Source: Pseudomonas putida (lineage in GTDB: Bacteria > Pseudomonadota > Gammaproteobacteria > Pseudomonadales > Pseudomonadaceae). From it: 64,000 bases of DNA. Position 1 is the first letter of the stretch; each line of letters opens with the position of its first letter. The stretch is taken from NCBI RefSeq assembly GCF_001976065.1, contig NZ_MNAH01000002.1, positions 238,848 to 302,847 of the forward strand, given 5' to 3'. The position numbers and the translations under genes are program-made. The notes beneath the pieces are model-generated. The model searched no databases. It had not been told where the DNA came from and saw only the letters and a list, made by a program, of their open reading frames with translations. Below, one piece after another: positions 16,802-26,700 of the stretch.

Positions 16802-18097
16802 TCAGGAATGGGCAGCGGTGCGCGTCATGGCGACCGTGGGACGCTCCCGGTCGCTGGCGCCGGGCTTGAGGAAAATCGTCAGCACGACCGAGAGCATCAA
16901 CGCACCGCTCATCAATAGATAAGAGGCGCCCGGCGAACCGGTGGAGCTGTTCAGGTAGCCGACCAGATAAGAGCCGCCGAACGAACCCAGCGCGCCCATG
17001 CTGTTGATCAGCGCCATGGCGCCACCGGCTACGTTGGCCGGGAGGATTTCCGGAATGATGGCGAAGAAAGGGCCGTACGGCGCGTACATGCAGGCGCCGG
17101 CGATCACCAGCAAGGTGTAGGACCACCAGAAATGCTCGGCGCCCAGGGCGTAGGATCCATAAAACGCAAACGAGGCGATCAGCAGAGGCGGCCAGACGAA
17201 GCGCTTGCGTTTTTGCAGTTTGTCCGAGCCCCAGGACACCAGCAGCATGCCGATCACCGCCGCCAGGTAGGGCAGCGCCGACAACCAGCCGGCCTCGACC
17301 ATGTCCATTTGCGCGCCAGCCTTGAGGATCGATGGCAGCCACAGCACGAAGCCATAGACACCGATGCTCCAGCAGAAAAACTGCAGGGCCAGGATGATCA
17401 CTTTCGGTGAGCGGAAGGCTTCGGCGTAGTTCTTCACGGCCTTGATGCCGACCTGTTCGGCGGCCAGCGCGCTTTCCAGGTCTTGTTTTTCCTGGTCGTT
17501 GAGCCACTTGGCCTGGGACGGGCGATCATCGGCCAGGCGCCACCAGATAAATGCCCAAAGTACGGCCGGCAAGCCTTCGACGATGAACATCCAGCGCCAG
17601 CTGTAATGCTGCACCAGGTAGCCCGAGACCACCGACATCCACAGCATGGTCACCGGGTTGCCGAGGATCAGGAAGGTGTTGGCCCGTGAGCGTTCGGCAC
17701 GGGTGAACCAGTGACACAGGTAGATCAGCATCGCCGGCATCACCGCGGCTTCGACCACGCCGAGCATGAAGCGGATGACGATCAGCCAGTAGGCGTTGGA
17801 GACGATCCCGGTCAGGGTCGCCAGGCTGCCCCAGAGGATCAGGCTGACGAAAATCAGTTTCTTCACACTGTGCTTCTGCGCGTAGATCGCCCCCGGCACC
17901 TGGAAGAAAAAATAACCGAGGAAGAACAGTGCGCCGAGCATCGACGACAGGCCCGGGGTGATCATCAGGTCGGCGGCCATGCCGGAGGCGGCGGCGAAGC
18001 CGTAGTTGGCCCGATCCAGATACGCCAGGCTGTAGGTGATGAACACGATGGGCATGATGTACCACCAGCGGCGGGTGGCGAGCGTTGCGGTTTTCAT
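16802..18097 (-). CDS. kguT: 2-ketogluconate transporter, MFS family
   Basis: A 431-residue inner-membrane protein with twelve hydrophobic helices of the anion:cation symporter family. The N-terminus RWWYIMPIVFITYSLAYLDRANYGFA and the motif LGVVEAAVMPAMLIYLCHWF are typical. Its position between the kinase and reductase genes identifies 2-ketogluconate as the substrate, as in characterised Pseudomonas kgu operons. REPs lie in the 96-bp gap upstream, which may lower its expression relative to kguE and kguK or stabilise the upstream message. Confidence 0.92.
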   Translation of the reverse strand: MKTATLATRRWWYIMPIVFITYSLAYLDRANYGFAAASGMAADLMITPGLSSMLGALFFLGYFFFQVPGAIYAQKHSVKKLIFVSLILWGSLATLTGIVSNAYWLIVIRFMLGVVEAAVMPAMLIYLCHWFTRAERSRANTFLILGNPVTMLWMSVVSGYLVQHYSWRWMFIVEGLPAVLWAFIWWRLADDRPSQAKWLNDQEKQDLESALAAEQVGIKAVKNYAEAFRSPKVIILALQFFCWSIGVYGFVLWLPSILKAGAQMDMVEAGWLSALPYLAAVIGMLLVSWGSDKLQKRKRFVWPPLLIASFAFYGSYALGAEHFWWSYTLLVIAGACMYAPYGPFFAIIPEILPANVAGGAMALINSMGALGSFGGSYLVGYLNSSTGSPGASYLLMSGALMLSVVLTIFLKPGASDRERPTVAMTRTAAHS

Positions 18098-18159
18098 GGT
18101 GATGCTCCTGAGCTTGTTGTTTTTGTCGCAGCAGGTAACGGATGGATCTTCAGTGACTG

Positions 18160-18243
18160 TTCGGGCCCGTTCGCGAGCGGGCCCACATTGGATTTAGGTC
18201 CGACACAAATTCCCTGTGGGAGCGAGCCTACTCGCGAAGGCGG
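18160..18243. repeat. REP pair overlapping the kguK 3' end
   Basis: One REP-like palindrome (cccgttcgcgagcggg) lies at 18160-18187. A canonical one (tgtgggagcgagcctactcg) starts at 18215 and lies inside the kguK reading frame, encoding part of its C-terminal tail. Confidence 0.75.
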
Positions 18244-19180
18244 TCTCAAATTCGGCGGACATTTCGGCTCGGCTCGGCAACCCCTCCATATCCCCTCGGC
18301 TCTGCACCGCCCGGCTGCCAATCCAGTTGGCGCGCTGCACGGCGTCGGCAAAGCTGTGGTTTTCCAGGAGGGCGCTGATCATGCCGACGGCAAAACCATC
18401 GCCTGCACCGACGGTGTCGACCACCGTCTGCACCGGTACGCCGGCGACGAAACCTTGATCGAGGTGTGTGCGGTAGTAGGCGCCATGAGGGCCGAGCTTG
18501 ATCGCCACGGCTTCGGCGCCCTGGTCGAGATAGAACGCGGCGATGTCGGCCGGGTCTTCGAAACCGGTCAACAGCCGACCTTCGCTCAGCCCCGGCAGCA
18601 CCCAGTGGGCGAGGGCGGCGAGGCGGTTGATTTCGCTGATCATCTGCCGCTCGCTGGCCCACAGGCTCGGGCGCAGGTTCGGATCGAACGACACGCTGCG
18701 CCCGGCCTGGCGCATGCGGCTCATCAGCTCGAACGACATCTGCCGCGCGGTTTCCGATAGCGCCGGAGGAATGCCGGTGGCGTGCAGGTGCCGGGCCTTG
18801 AGCAATTCAGGCACGATCGAATGGGGCGAGAGGTGACTGGCCGCCGAGCCGCGCCGAAAGTATTCGACCGCCGGGTCGCTGCCGTCTTCAGTGCGGGACT
18901 TGAGTTGGAAACCGGTGGGATGCGCGGCGTCGATGTCGACGTGGCGGCAATCCAGGCCTTCCTGCTCAAGCGTGTCGATGACGAACCGACCCAGCGAATC
19001 GGCACCAACCCGACTCAGCCATGCCACCTTGAACCCGAGCCGCGACAAGCCGATGGCGACGTTGCTGTCGGCTCCTGCGATACGTTTGTGAAAAGCGCCG
19101 ACGCTGGCCAGCTCGCCGGCCTGTTCGGCGACGAACATCGCCATGGTTTCACCGAACGACAGAATATCGATCTCAGACAT
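18194..19180 (-). CDS. kguK: 2-ketogluconate kinase (PfkB/ribokinase family)
   Basis: Phosphorylates 2-ketogluconate to 2-keto-6-phosphogluconate in the cytosol. It shows the PfkB elements RIAGADSNVAIGLSRLG near the N-terminus and VDTVGAGDGFAVGMISALLE near the C-terminus (anion hole and catalytic Asp). The ATG at 19180 is chosen because GGAGAG precedes it and it overlaps the kguE stop by 8 bp, implying coupling. About 15 C-terminal residues (after AEFE: TAFASRLAPTGNLCRT) are encoded by a REP element, so the tail is probably a later extension. Confidence 0.92.
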   Translation of the reverse strand: MSEIDILSFGETMAMFVAEQAGELASVGAFHKRIAGADSNVAIGLSRLGFKVAWLSRVGADSLGRFVIDTLEQEGLDCRHVDIDAAHPTGFQLKSRTEDGSDPAVEYFRRGSAASHLSPHSIVPELLKARHLHATGIPPALSETARQMSFELMSRMRQAGRSVSFDPNLRPSLWASERQMISEINRLAALAHWVLPGLSEGRLLTGFEDPADIAAFYLDQGAEAVAIKLGPHGAYYRTHLDQGFVAGVPVQTVVDTVGAGDGFAVGMISALLENHSFADAVQRANWIGSRAVQSRGDMEGLPSRAEMSAEFETAFASRLAPTGNLCRT

Positions 19181-19955
19181 GAGCACTCTCCACTCGCGAT
19201 TGGCCCAAGTGGGCGAGGGCCGTGACATGTTCGGTGGTCAGTTGCACCAGGTCGTCGCCCTGCAACGGATATTCCGCTGCCCGCATAACGCCTTGGGCCA
19301 TGTGCCGCAGCAGCTGTTCCCACTGATGCAGGTCGCTGGCGGCCGGTGCAATCGCGACCAGTTTGCCGTCGACGCGGCGCGTCACCGCTTTGCAGTGCAC
19401 GTAGCCGACATGCCGACCGAGCAAGCGCGCGGCACTGGCAGGTGACTGGTCCTGCCAGTGCCAGTTGCCGATGTCGAAGGTCATCTTGATCGGCAGTTTG
19501 TGCTGTTCGACTTCATTGAAAAAACGCTGGAAGGGTTCGATGCGGCCGCCGTGCAGGGTCTGGTCGTTCTCGACCAAGAGCTGTACCGGGCTCTGCGCCA
19601 GTGTGCGGGCCAAGGCCACAAGGTCGCTGTTGTCGGTGAAGTAACCCAGGGACACCTTCAGCCATTTGGCCCCGAATGCCTGGGCCCGTTGCAGCGCAAT
19701 GAGCAGTTCTGGATTGGGTTTGGACTGGCCGGCGAGCCACAGCTCCATTGGCGAGGAATACACGCTTTCAAGACCCCTGGCATGAGTGGCATCGGCCAGT
19801 TGGGCGGGGTCCTCGACGGTCAGCAGCTCTTCGCGCCATTCAATGCGCGAGGCGCCGGCGGTGGCCAGTATCTCGATGAAACTGCCCTGGCCGCGCTGGC
19901 GCACAAGGTCGGCGCCGTAGCTGGACAGGCTGATGGAAACGGCGGGTTTATTCAT
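19173..19955 (-). CDS. kguE: KguE, TIM-barrel sugar epimerase-like protein of 2-ketogluconate use
   Basis: First gene of the kgu operon. The 260-residue protein belongs to the xylose-isomerase-like TIM-barrel group, with likely metal or substrate residues in VENDQTLHGG, KMTFDIGNWHWQ and YVHCKAV. It is annotated as an epimerase in P. aeruginosa, but its precise reaction is not well established. The PtxS operator lies 14 bp upstream of the start codon, so the repressor controls the whole operon from here. The stop overlaps the kguK start. Confidence 0.88.
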   Translation of the reverse strand: MNKPAVSISLSSYGADLVRQRGQGSFIEILATAGASRIEWREELLTVEDPAQLADATHARGLESVYSSPMELWLAGQSKPNPELLIALQRAQAFGAKWLKVSLGYFTDNSDLVALARTLAQSPVQLLVENDQTLHGGRIEPFQRFFNEVEQHKLPIKMTFDIGNWHWQDQSPASAARLLGRHVGYVHCKAVTRRVDGKLVAIAPAASDLHQWEQLLRHMAQGVMRAAEYPLQGDDLVQLTTEHVTALAHLGQSRVESAHV

Positions 19956-19968
19956 TGTTATTTACCTC

Positions 19969-19982
19969 TGAAACCGGTTTCA
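19969..19982. promoter_or_regulatory. PtxS operator of the kgu operon
   Basis: The perfect 14-bp palindrome TGAAACCGGTTTCA is identical to the PtxS recognition sequence known from Pseudomonas. It lies just upstream of kguE. PtxS is released by 2-ketogluconate in the characterised systems. Confidence 0.9.
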
Positions 19983-20032
19983 TTTTTGTTCAAAAAAAAT
20001 GGCTGTAATTGTTGTGGTGCTCTTGAGGGCCC

Positions 20033-20119
20033 CTTCGCGGGCAAGCCTCGCTCCTACAGAATTCACGTCATTTCAAAATGTGCGCATGACGTGTAGGAGC
20101 GAGGCTTGCCCGCGAAGGC
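20033..20119. repeat. BIME: inverted REP pair between kguE and ptxS
   Basis: The arms cttcgcgggcaagcctcgct and the complement ending tgcccgcgaag are separated by about 30 bp. They lie right after the ptxS stop and upstream of the kguE operator. Confidence 0.85.
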
Positions 20120-20123
20120 GTCC

Positions 20124-21152
20124 TCACGCTGAAACACGCCGTGTTGTCGACCCCCGCACCACCAACCGCGCCGAAAAATCCAGCGTCCGCACCGGCCCGT
20201 CCTCCCCACGCAGCCGCTTGAGCAAACACTCAAACGCACTCGCGCCAATCTCGCGGGTCGGCTGAGCGAGGGCGGTGATGCCAGTGCCCACCAGCGGGTA
20301 CCAATCCAGGTCATCAAGGGCAATCAGGCCGACGTCTTCGAACAGGTCGCACTGCAGTTCACGCAGCGCATGGGTGCTGGCCAGCGCAGCAATCCCGTTC
20401 GCGCAAAACAGCGCTTTCGGGCCGGGGCCGGACGTGTCGAGGAAGGATTTCAGATGTGCCGTCAGCGCGCTGCCCGTTTCAATGATTGCGCCCCGAAGCG
20501 TGGGCCGCTGCGCGATCTGCGCCTTGAAACTGCTGACCCGTTCGATCCGCGAACTGGTGCCATCAAAGGGCTCGGTCACCAGCATCACATCACGGTAGCC
20601 GCGTGCTTGCAGATGGGCCAGGGCCATCTCGACGGCAGCAGGGTTGTCCAGTCCGACCATGTCGCTTTCAAGCTGCTCGACCTTGCGATCCACCAGCACC
20701 AGGGGCATTTCCCGGTGCAGCTCAAGCAGTTCGTCACGATGATGGCCAAGGGTGTTCACGATCAGGCCTTCGATGTTGTACGAGCGCAGCAGGGCCAGGT
20801 GCTGGCGTTCCTGCTCGTCGTCGCGGTCGGTGTTGCACACCACCAGGCTGTAGCCGTGCTGACGGCAGGCGGTTTCCACGCCGTGCATCACGGCAATCGA
20901 ATAAGGGTTGCGGATGTCGGCCACCAGCATGCCGATCAGGCGCGTGCGACCGCGTTTGAGGCCGCGAGCCATCTGGTTCGGGCGGTAGCCGAGTTCGGCA
21001 ATCGCCTGCTCGATGCGCTGGGCAATGGCATCGGAAAGCAGGGCGCGGTCCTCGCCAATGAACCGCGAGACGCTGGCCTTGGACACCTTGGCGTGTTCGG
21101 CCACGTCGAGCATGGTCACGCGGCTGCGCTGGGCGGCGGAAAAATCGTTCAC
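20124..21152 (-). CDS. ptxS: PtxS, LacI-family repressor of 2-ketogluconate metabolism
   Basis: A 342-residue LacI-type regulator. The N-terminal HTH is VTMLDVAEHAKVSKASVSRFIGE and the hinge helix region is IAELGYRPNQMARGL. A periplasmic-binding-protein-like effector domain follows (LIGMLVADIRNPYSIAVMHGVE through GLIALDDLDWYPLVGTGITALAQPTREIG). In Pseudomonas PtxS represses itself and the kgu operon and responds to 2-ketogluconate. Both expected operators are present here, at 19969 and 21199. It lies immediately upstream of kguE on the same strand. Confidence 0.95.
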   Translation of the reverse strand: MNDFSAAQRSRVTMLDVAEHAKVSKASVSRFIGEDRALLSDAIAQRIEQAIAELGYRPNQMARGLKRGRTRLIGMLVADIRNPYSIAVMHGVETACRQHGYSLVVCNTDRDDEQERQHLALLRSYNIEGLIVNTLGHHRDELLELHREMPLVLVDRKVEQLESDMVGLDNPAAVEMALAHLQARGYRDVMLVTEPFDGTSSRIERVSSFKAQIAQRPTLRGAIIETGSALTAHLKSFLDTSGPGPKALFCANGIAALASTHALRELQCDLFEDVGLIALDDLDWYPLVGTGITALAQPTREIGASAFECLLKRLRGEDGPVRTLDFSARLVVRGSTTRRVSA

Positions 21153-21198
21153 GGTCTGAAACCTTCTTATTGGATTTATAAGGTCAAGTGCCTGGCAC

Positions 21199-21212
21199 TG
21201 AAACCGGTTTCA
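21199..21212. promoter_or_regulatory. PtxS operator upstream of ptxS
   Basis: A second exact TGAAACCGGTTTCA copy, 46 bp upstream of the ptxS start codon. Predicted to mediate autorepression. Confidence 0.9.
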
Positions 21213-21274
21213 GAAGACACCAAAAACCCATCTGCCGTCAAGTCCCTGTGATGATTCAGACCGACGGGTGGCGT

Positions 21275-21883
21275 CTAAGCCAGCACGCTCAACCACGCCG
21301 AAACCAACAGCAACAGGGCCATGCAGCGATTGAAGCGCTGCATCGCTCGCGGCGAACGTAGCCACCGCGCAGAACTCGCGCCAAGCACTGCCCAGACGCC
21401 CAGGCACGGCAGGGAAATCAGGAAAAACGCCAGCGACAGCCACGCCACGTGAGCCAGGCGTTGTTCGCCCACATCGGCAAACACACTGACGACTGCCAGC
21501 GCCATCATCCAGGTTTTTGGGTTGACCAGTTGCAGGCTGGCGGCGCCTGTCAATCCCAGTCGCGCCTTGGTGGTTTGAGCGGTAAGGGCGGTGGCCGGGG
21601 CGCTGAAAATCTGCCACGCAAGGTAACTCAACCAGGCCACGCCAACCCACTGCATCGCGGTTTGCAGCATGGGCAACGCGATCAGTGACGAACCGGCACC
21701 CGTGCCAACCGCAAGCACCACCAGTGCTGCGCTGGCGCAGGCGCCAAAGATGATCGGGACGGCAGCGCTCAATCCATAGCGGGCGCTGTTGCTCAACAGC
21801 AGAATATTGGTCGGACCGGGCGTGATGGACGCCACGAATGCAAACAGCAAGAACGGTAAGAACGTCGGGAAAGAGGAGAGCAT
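21275..21883 (-). CDS. LysE/RhtB-family amino-acid exporter
   Basis: An inner-membrane protein of about 202 residues with five to six helices. The LysE signature is ASITPGPTNILLLSNSARYG near the N-terminus, with LVNPKTWMMALAV in the centre. It is expected to export an amino acid or derivative, but the substrate cannot be read from sequence. I prefer the ATG at 21883 for family-like length. An in-frame GTG at 21925 would add 14 residues. It follows the AraC-type regulator gene by 52 bp on the same strand, so the regulator probably controls it. Confidence 0.85.
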   Translation of the reverse strand: MLSSFPTFLPFLLFAFVASITPGPTNILLLSNSARYGLSAAVPIIFGACASAALVVLAVGTGAGSSLIALPMLQTAMQWVGVAWLSYLAWQIFSAPATALTAQTTKARLGLTGAASLQLVNPKTWMMALAVVSVFADVGEQRLAHVAWLSLAFFLISLPCLGVWAVLGASSARWLRSPRAMQRFNRCMALLLLVSAWLSVLA

Positions 21884-21935
21884 CGCAGGTAAATTCCGGA
21901 GAAGATCGTTGAGGTCGATCTTCACGATTCCCGGA

Positions 21936-22775
21936 TTACCTGTCTGGAAGATTTGAGCAGCGCTTGCGGTACAACGCCGGGGTCAACCCATAGGCACGTA
22001 CGAACCAGCGGCCCAGATGGCTCTGGTCAGAAAAGCCCAGCGTCATCGCCACCGAGGCCGGTTGTTCGCCACGGGCGAGCATTCGCCGCGCCGTGGCCAG
22101 GCGTAATTGCACCAGATAGGCGTGGGGCGCGATGCCATAAGCGGCCTTGAACGCGCGGGTCAGGCGGAAGCGGTCGACGCCGGTGGCCGCTGCCAATTGG
22201 TCGAGGCCGATATCGTATTGCGCATTGGCGTGCAGGTATTCACGCGCCTTTTGCGCCACCCGGGGCAATCGCGGGTCGTCACTATCTCGAGTACGCCAGT
22301 GCAGGTGGCTGGTCAGGCGTTCGAGCAACGTGTCGAGGGCCGTCTGGCGCACGATCTTCAGCTCCCCCCGATGCAAGGTTTCAAACGCCAGGCTGGTGGC
22401 CTGGGCCAGGCGCGAATCACTGGCCAGGGTGTTGGCGAAACTCAACTGACTGTTGTCCGGGGCGTTGTCGAACAGGGTCGTGAGTTCGCGCTGTAACCAC
22501 TGCGGGTCCAGGTACAACATGCGATAGGTGAAACCGTCTTCGGTCGGTGCTTCGCCGTCGTGAATATCACCCGGCTCGAGCAAGAACACCTTGCCCGGTG
22601 TGCTTTGGTGCCTGGCCCGCCGGCAGTTGAACTGCTGGACCCCTTGCTCGGTAACGCCCACCAGATAGCTGTCATGCCAGTGTGGATCGTAGGCATGGCC
22701 TTCAAAATGCGCGCGCAACGTCTCGATGCCGGTGTCGGCGTCCTGGGCCAGATCAAGCCAGTTGTGGCGGGGCAT
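21936..22775 (-). CDS. AraC-family transcriptional regulator
   Basis: The 279-residue product has an N-terminal cupin effector domain (HWHDSYLVGVTEQGVQQFNCRR, LLEPGDIHDGEAP). Two C-terminal HTH motifs follow (IGLDQLAAATGVDRFRLTRAFKAAYGIAPHAYL and PASVAMTLGFSDQSHLGRWFVRAYGLTPALYR). The architecture fits regulators that sit with LysE-type exporters and sense amino acids. The ligand is unknown. Confidence 0.9.
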   Translation of the reverse strand: MPRHNWLDLAQDADTGIETLRAHFEGHAYDPHWHDSYLVGVTEQGVQQFNCRRARHQSTPGKVFLLEPGDIHDGEAPTEDGFTYRMLYLDPQWLQRELTTLFDNAPDNSQLSFANTLASDSRLAQATSLAFETLHRGELKIVRQTALDTLLERLTSHLHWRTRDSDDPRLPRVAQKAREYLHANAQYDIGLDQLAAATGVDRFRLTRAFKAAYGIAPHAYLVQLRLATARRMLARGEQPASVAMTLGFSDQSHLGRWFVRAYGLTPALYRKRCSNLPDR

Positions 22776-23023
22776 GCTGCACCTTCGAGACGGATTACCC
22801 AGTTATTTAACGCCCTTGGCGGGGGCGATGACTAGAACGTTTGTGCACCGATCCGAATGATCCTGCTGCGATGTTGATCGAAGATCTCAGCAAGCCAAGC
22901 ATAAAACCAGCGCAGCGCCACTAACAGACCTGCCTGTGGCGCTGCAGGCGCGAAGAACCTCTAATGAACCCATCCGTATGCGCCAGATTCGAAGCGAATC
23001 AAAGTGGGTTGCGCGCGGTTTTT

Positions 23024-23665
23024 TCACCCAAATAACCCGGCTGCGATATTGATCGAGAATCCGAGAATGGCTGTGTTGAACAGAAAACCGATCAGCGATT
23101 GCGCCAACACGATCTTGCGCAAATCCCGGGTTGCCACGCCGACATCGGACGTCTGCACCGCGACGCTGATGGTGAACGAGAAGTACAGGAAGTCCCAGTA
23201 ATTAGGGGTGGTGAGGCCTTCGGCAAAGCGCAGGGCCTGGTCTTTGCCATCCCAGGTGTAGAACAGGCGGGCGTAGTGCACGCTGAAAATCACCCCGATC
23301 AGCAGCCACGAGCCGATGACGGTCAGCGCGGTGAAACCGTAATGCAGCAGCTTGCGCGAGGTGTCCATGTCCCTGCTGCCGGCCAGTTCGAAGGCGATGG
23401 TGGCCAGGCTGGCAATCGCTGCGATACACACCACGAAAAGCACCACACCGGCGTTTTCGTCCTCGACCTCGGCAATGCGTTTCACGTCCGGTGCCTTGGC
23501 GCGCACGGTGAGCCAGAACATCAGGACCAGATAGGTCCAGACCCCGACGTTCCAGCCGATGAGGATTTTGCCAGGAATCGAGTCGGACGGAGCCAGGATG
23601 CCCGCCGCGACGCCCAGGGTGGCGGCGGCGGACAGGCGAGGGTGGGTGTGGGTGAGGTAGGGCAT
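23024..23665 (-). CDS. DUF1345 membrane protein
   Basis: A 213-residue inner-membrane protein with about five hydrophobic segments. The conserved C-terminal part ([61 protein letters not shown]) resembles the pore-like region of DUF1345 proteins and recalls two-helix ion-channel modules. Function is unknown. The 248-bp gap before the AraC gene shows no further gene. Confidence 0.85.
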   Translation of the reverse strand: MPYLTHTHPRLSAAATLGVAAGILAPSDSIPGKILIGWNVGVWTYLVLMFWLTVRAKAPDVKRIAEVEDENAGVVLFVVCIAAIASLATIAFELAGSRDMDTSRKLLHYGFTALTVIGSWLLIGVIFSVHYARLFYTWDGKDQALRFAEGLTTPNYWDFLYFSFTISVAVQTSDVGVATRDLRKIVLAQSLIGFLFNTAILGFSINIAAGLFG

Positions 23666-23725
23666 GGGGGCTCAGTGGGTCAGGGTGTTGAAAACACCTT
23701 AGCCCAGTGTTCCCACATTAGTCTG

Positions 23726-26700
23726 TCAGATATCTTTATGCCTGCCCCGCACCAGCTTCATCACCACCACAAAAAACACCGGCACAAACACCACCGCCAG
23801 GGTCGCGGTGATCATCCCGCCGATCACCCCGGTGCCGATGGCTTGCTGGCTCGCCGAGCTGGCCCCGGTGGCAATCGCCAGCGGCACCACGCCGAGGATG
23901 AACGCCAGGGACGTCATGACAATCGGCCGCAGTCGCAAGCGTGCGGCTTGCAGGGTGGCGTCGAGCAGGTCATGACCTTCGTCGTACAGGCTCTTGGCAA
24001 ACTCGATGATCAGGATCGCGTTCTTCGCCGACAGGCCGATGATGGTGATCAGCCCGACCTTGAAGAACACATCGTTGGGCATTCCGCGCAAGGTCACTGC
24101 CAGTACCGCGCCGAGCACCCCGAGCGGCACCACCAGCAGCACCGAGGTCGGGATCGACCAACTCTCGTACAGTGCCGCCAGGCACAGGAACACGATCAAC
24201 AGCGACAAGCCGAGCAGGATCGGCGCCTGGCTGCCGGACAAACGTTCCTGCAACGACAGTCCGGTCCATTCCTGGCCCAGTCCCGCCGGGCCTTGCGCCA
24301 CCAGCCGTTCGATTTCCGCCATGGCTTGTCCGGTGCTGTGGCCGGGCGTCGGTTCGCCGGAAATGCTGATCGCCGGGTAACCGTTGTAACGGGTCAACTG
24401 CGCCGGGCCCTGGGTCCATTTGGCCTGGACGAAGGCGGACAACGGCACCATTTGCCCGGTGTTGTTGCGCACGTGCATCTTCAACAGATCGGCCACCTGA
24501 CTGCGCTGGTCGCCCTCGGCCTGCACCACCACGCGCTGCATCCGCCCTTGATTGGGAAAGTCGTTGATGTAGGCCGAACCGACGGCGGTGGAGAGCACGC
24601 TGCCAATGTCGGCAAAGGACACGCCCAGCGCATTCGCCTGCTTGCGGTCGACGATCAACTGGACCTGCGGCGCTTCGGCCAGGGCGCTTTCGCGCACGTT
24701 CATCAGGATCGGGCTTTTCTCGGCGGCGGCGAGCAATTCGCTGCGTGCCTGCATCAACGTGGCGTGTCCGAGGCCGCCGCGATCCTGCAGGCGAAACTCG
24801 AAACCACTGGACGTGCCCAGGCCGTCCACGGGGGGTGGCAGTATGGCGAAGGCCATGGCGTCCTTGATCTGACTGAGGGCGACGTTGGCGCGGTCGGCGA
24901 TGGACGTTGCCGTGTCGTCGCTGCCGCGTTCAGACCAGTCCTTGAGCGTGGTAAAGGCCAGCGCCGCGTTCTGGCCGCTGCCGGAAAAGCTGAAACCGAG
25001 AATCACCGTGCTGTCACCCACCCCGGGCTCGGTGGCGTTGTGCGCTTCGATCTGCTCGACCACCTGCACCGTGCGGTTCTTGCTTGCGCCCGGTGGCAGT
25101 TGAATGTCGGTGATGGTGTAGCCTTGGTCTTCCACCGGCAGGAACGAGGAGGGCAGGCGGCTGAAGCAAATGCCCAGGCCAATCAGCAACACGCCGTAGA
25201 TCAGCAGGTAACGCCCGCTACGCTTCAGTGCATAGGCGACCCAGCCCTGATAACGCTCGGTGAGTTGCTCGAAACGGCGATTGAACCAGCCGAAGAACCC
25301 GGTCTTCTCGTGATGCTCGCCCTTGGCGATTGGCTTGAGCAAGGTCGCGCACAGCGCCGGGGTCAAGGTCAGGGCCAGGAACGCCGAGAACAGGATCGAG
25401 GTGGCCATCGACAGTGAGAACTGCCGGTAGATCACTCCGACCGAGCCTTGCATGAACGCCATCGGGATGAACACCGCCACCAGCACCAGGGTGATGCCAA
25501 TGATCGCCCCGGTGATCTGCTTCATCGCCTTGCGGGTCGCTTCCTTGGGCGACAGGCCTTCGCTGGCCATGATCCGCTCGACGTTCTCGACCACCACGAT
25601 GGCGTCATCCACCAGGATGCCGATCGCCAGCACCATGCCGAACATGGTCAGCACGTTGATCGAGAACCCCAGCGCCAACATCGTGGCGAAGGTGCCCATC
25701 AGCGCTACCGGCACGACCAGGGTCGGAATCAGCGTGTAGCGGATGTTCTGCAGGAACAGAAACATCACCGCGAACACCAGCAACATCGCCTCGCCAAGGG
25801 TGTAGACCACCTTGGTGATCGAGACCTTGACGAAGGGCGAGGTGTCGTAGGGGATCTTGTATTCCACACCGGCGGGGAAGTAGCGCGACAGCTCATCCAT
25901 TTTCGCCCGCACCCGCGTCGCGGTGCTCAGGGCGTTGGCGCCCGGCGCCAATTGCACACCGACGGCGGTGGACGGCTTGCCATTGAGGCGCGTGGAAAAC
26001 TGGTAGTCCTGGCTGCCGATCTCGACCCTGGCGACATCGCCGATGCGCACAGTGGAACCGTCTGGATTGGCCTTCAGGACGATGTCGGCAAATTCCGACG
26101 GCGTCGACAGCTGGCCCTTGACCAGAATGGTCGCGGTGATTTCCTGGGTGGTGCGGCTCGGCAGGTCGCCGATGCTGCCGGCCGAGACCTGGGCGTTTTG
26201 CGCAACGATGGCCGCGTTGACATCGGCCGGGGTCAGGTTGAAGCCGATCAGTTTCTGCGGGTCGATCCAGATCCGCATTGCCCGCTCCGCACCGTACAGC
26301 TGCGCCTTGCCGACGCCGTCGAGGCGCTTGATCTCGTTCATCACGTTGCGCGCCAGGTAGTCGCTGAGCGCCACGTCGTCGAGCTTGCCGTCACTGGACG
26401 TGAGGGTAATCAGCAGCAGGAAACCGGCGGAGACTTTTTCCACCTGCAAGCCCTGTTGGTTCACCGCTTGCGGCAGGCGCGACTCGACAACCTTGAGGCG
26501 GTTCTGCACGTCCACCTGGGCCATTTCCGGGTCGGTGCCGGGCTGGAAGGTGGCCTTGATCGTGGCGCTGCCGAGGCTGCTTTGCGATTCGAAATACAAC
26601 AGATGGTCGGCTCCGTTGAGTTCTTCCTCGATCAGGCTGACCACGCTTTCATCCACCGTCTGCGCGGAAGCGCCGGGGTACAGGGCATAGATTTCGATCT

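Noticed and set aside
23099..25417. Long plus-strand open frame of 772 codons
   Set aside because: It is the antisense shadow of the RND permease and DUF1345 genes. It is His/Gln/Arg-rich, lacks a ribosome site and shows no domain.
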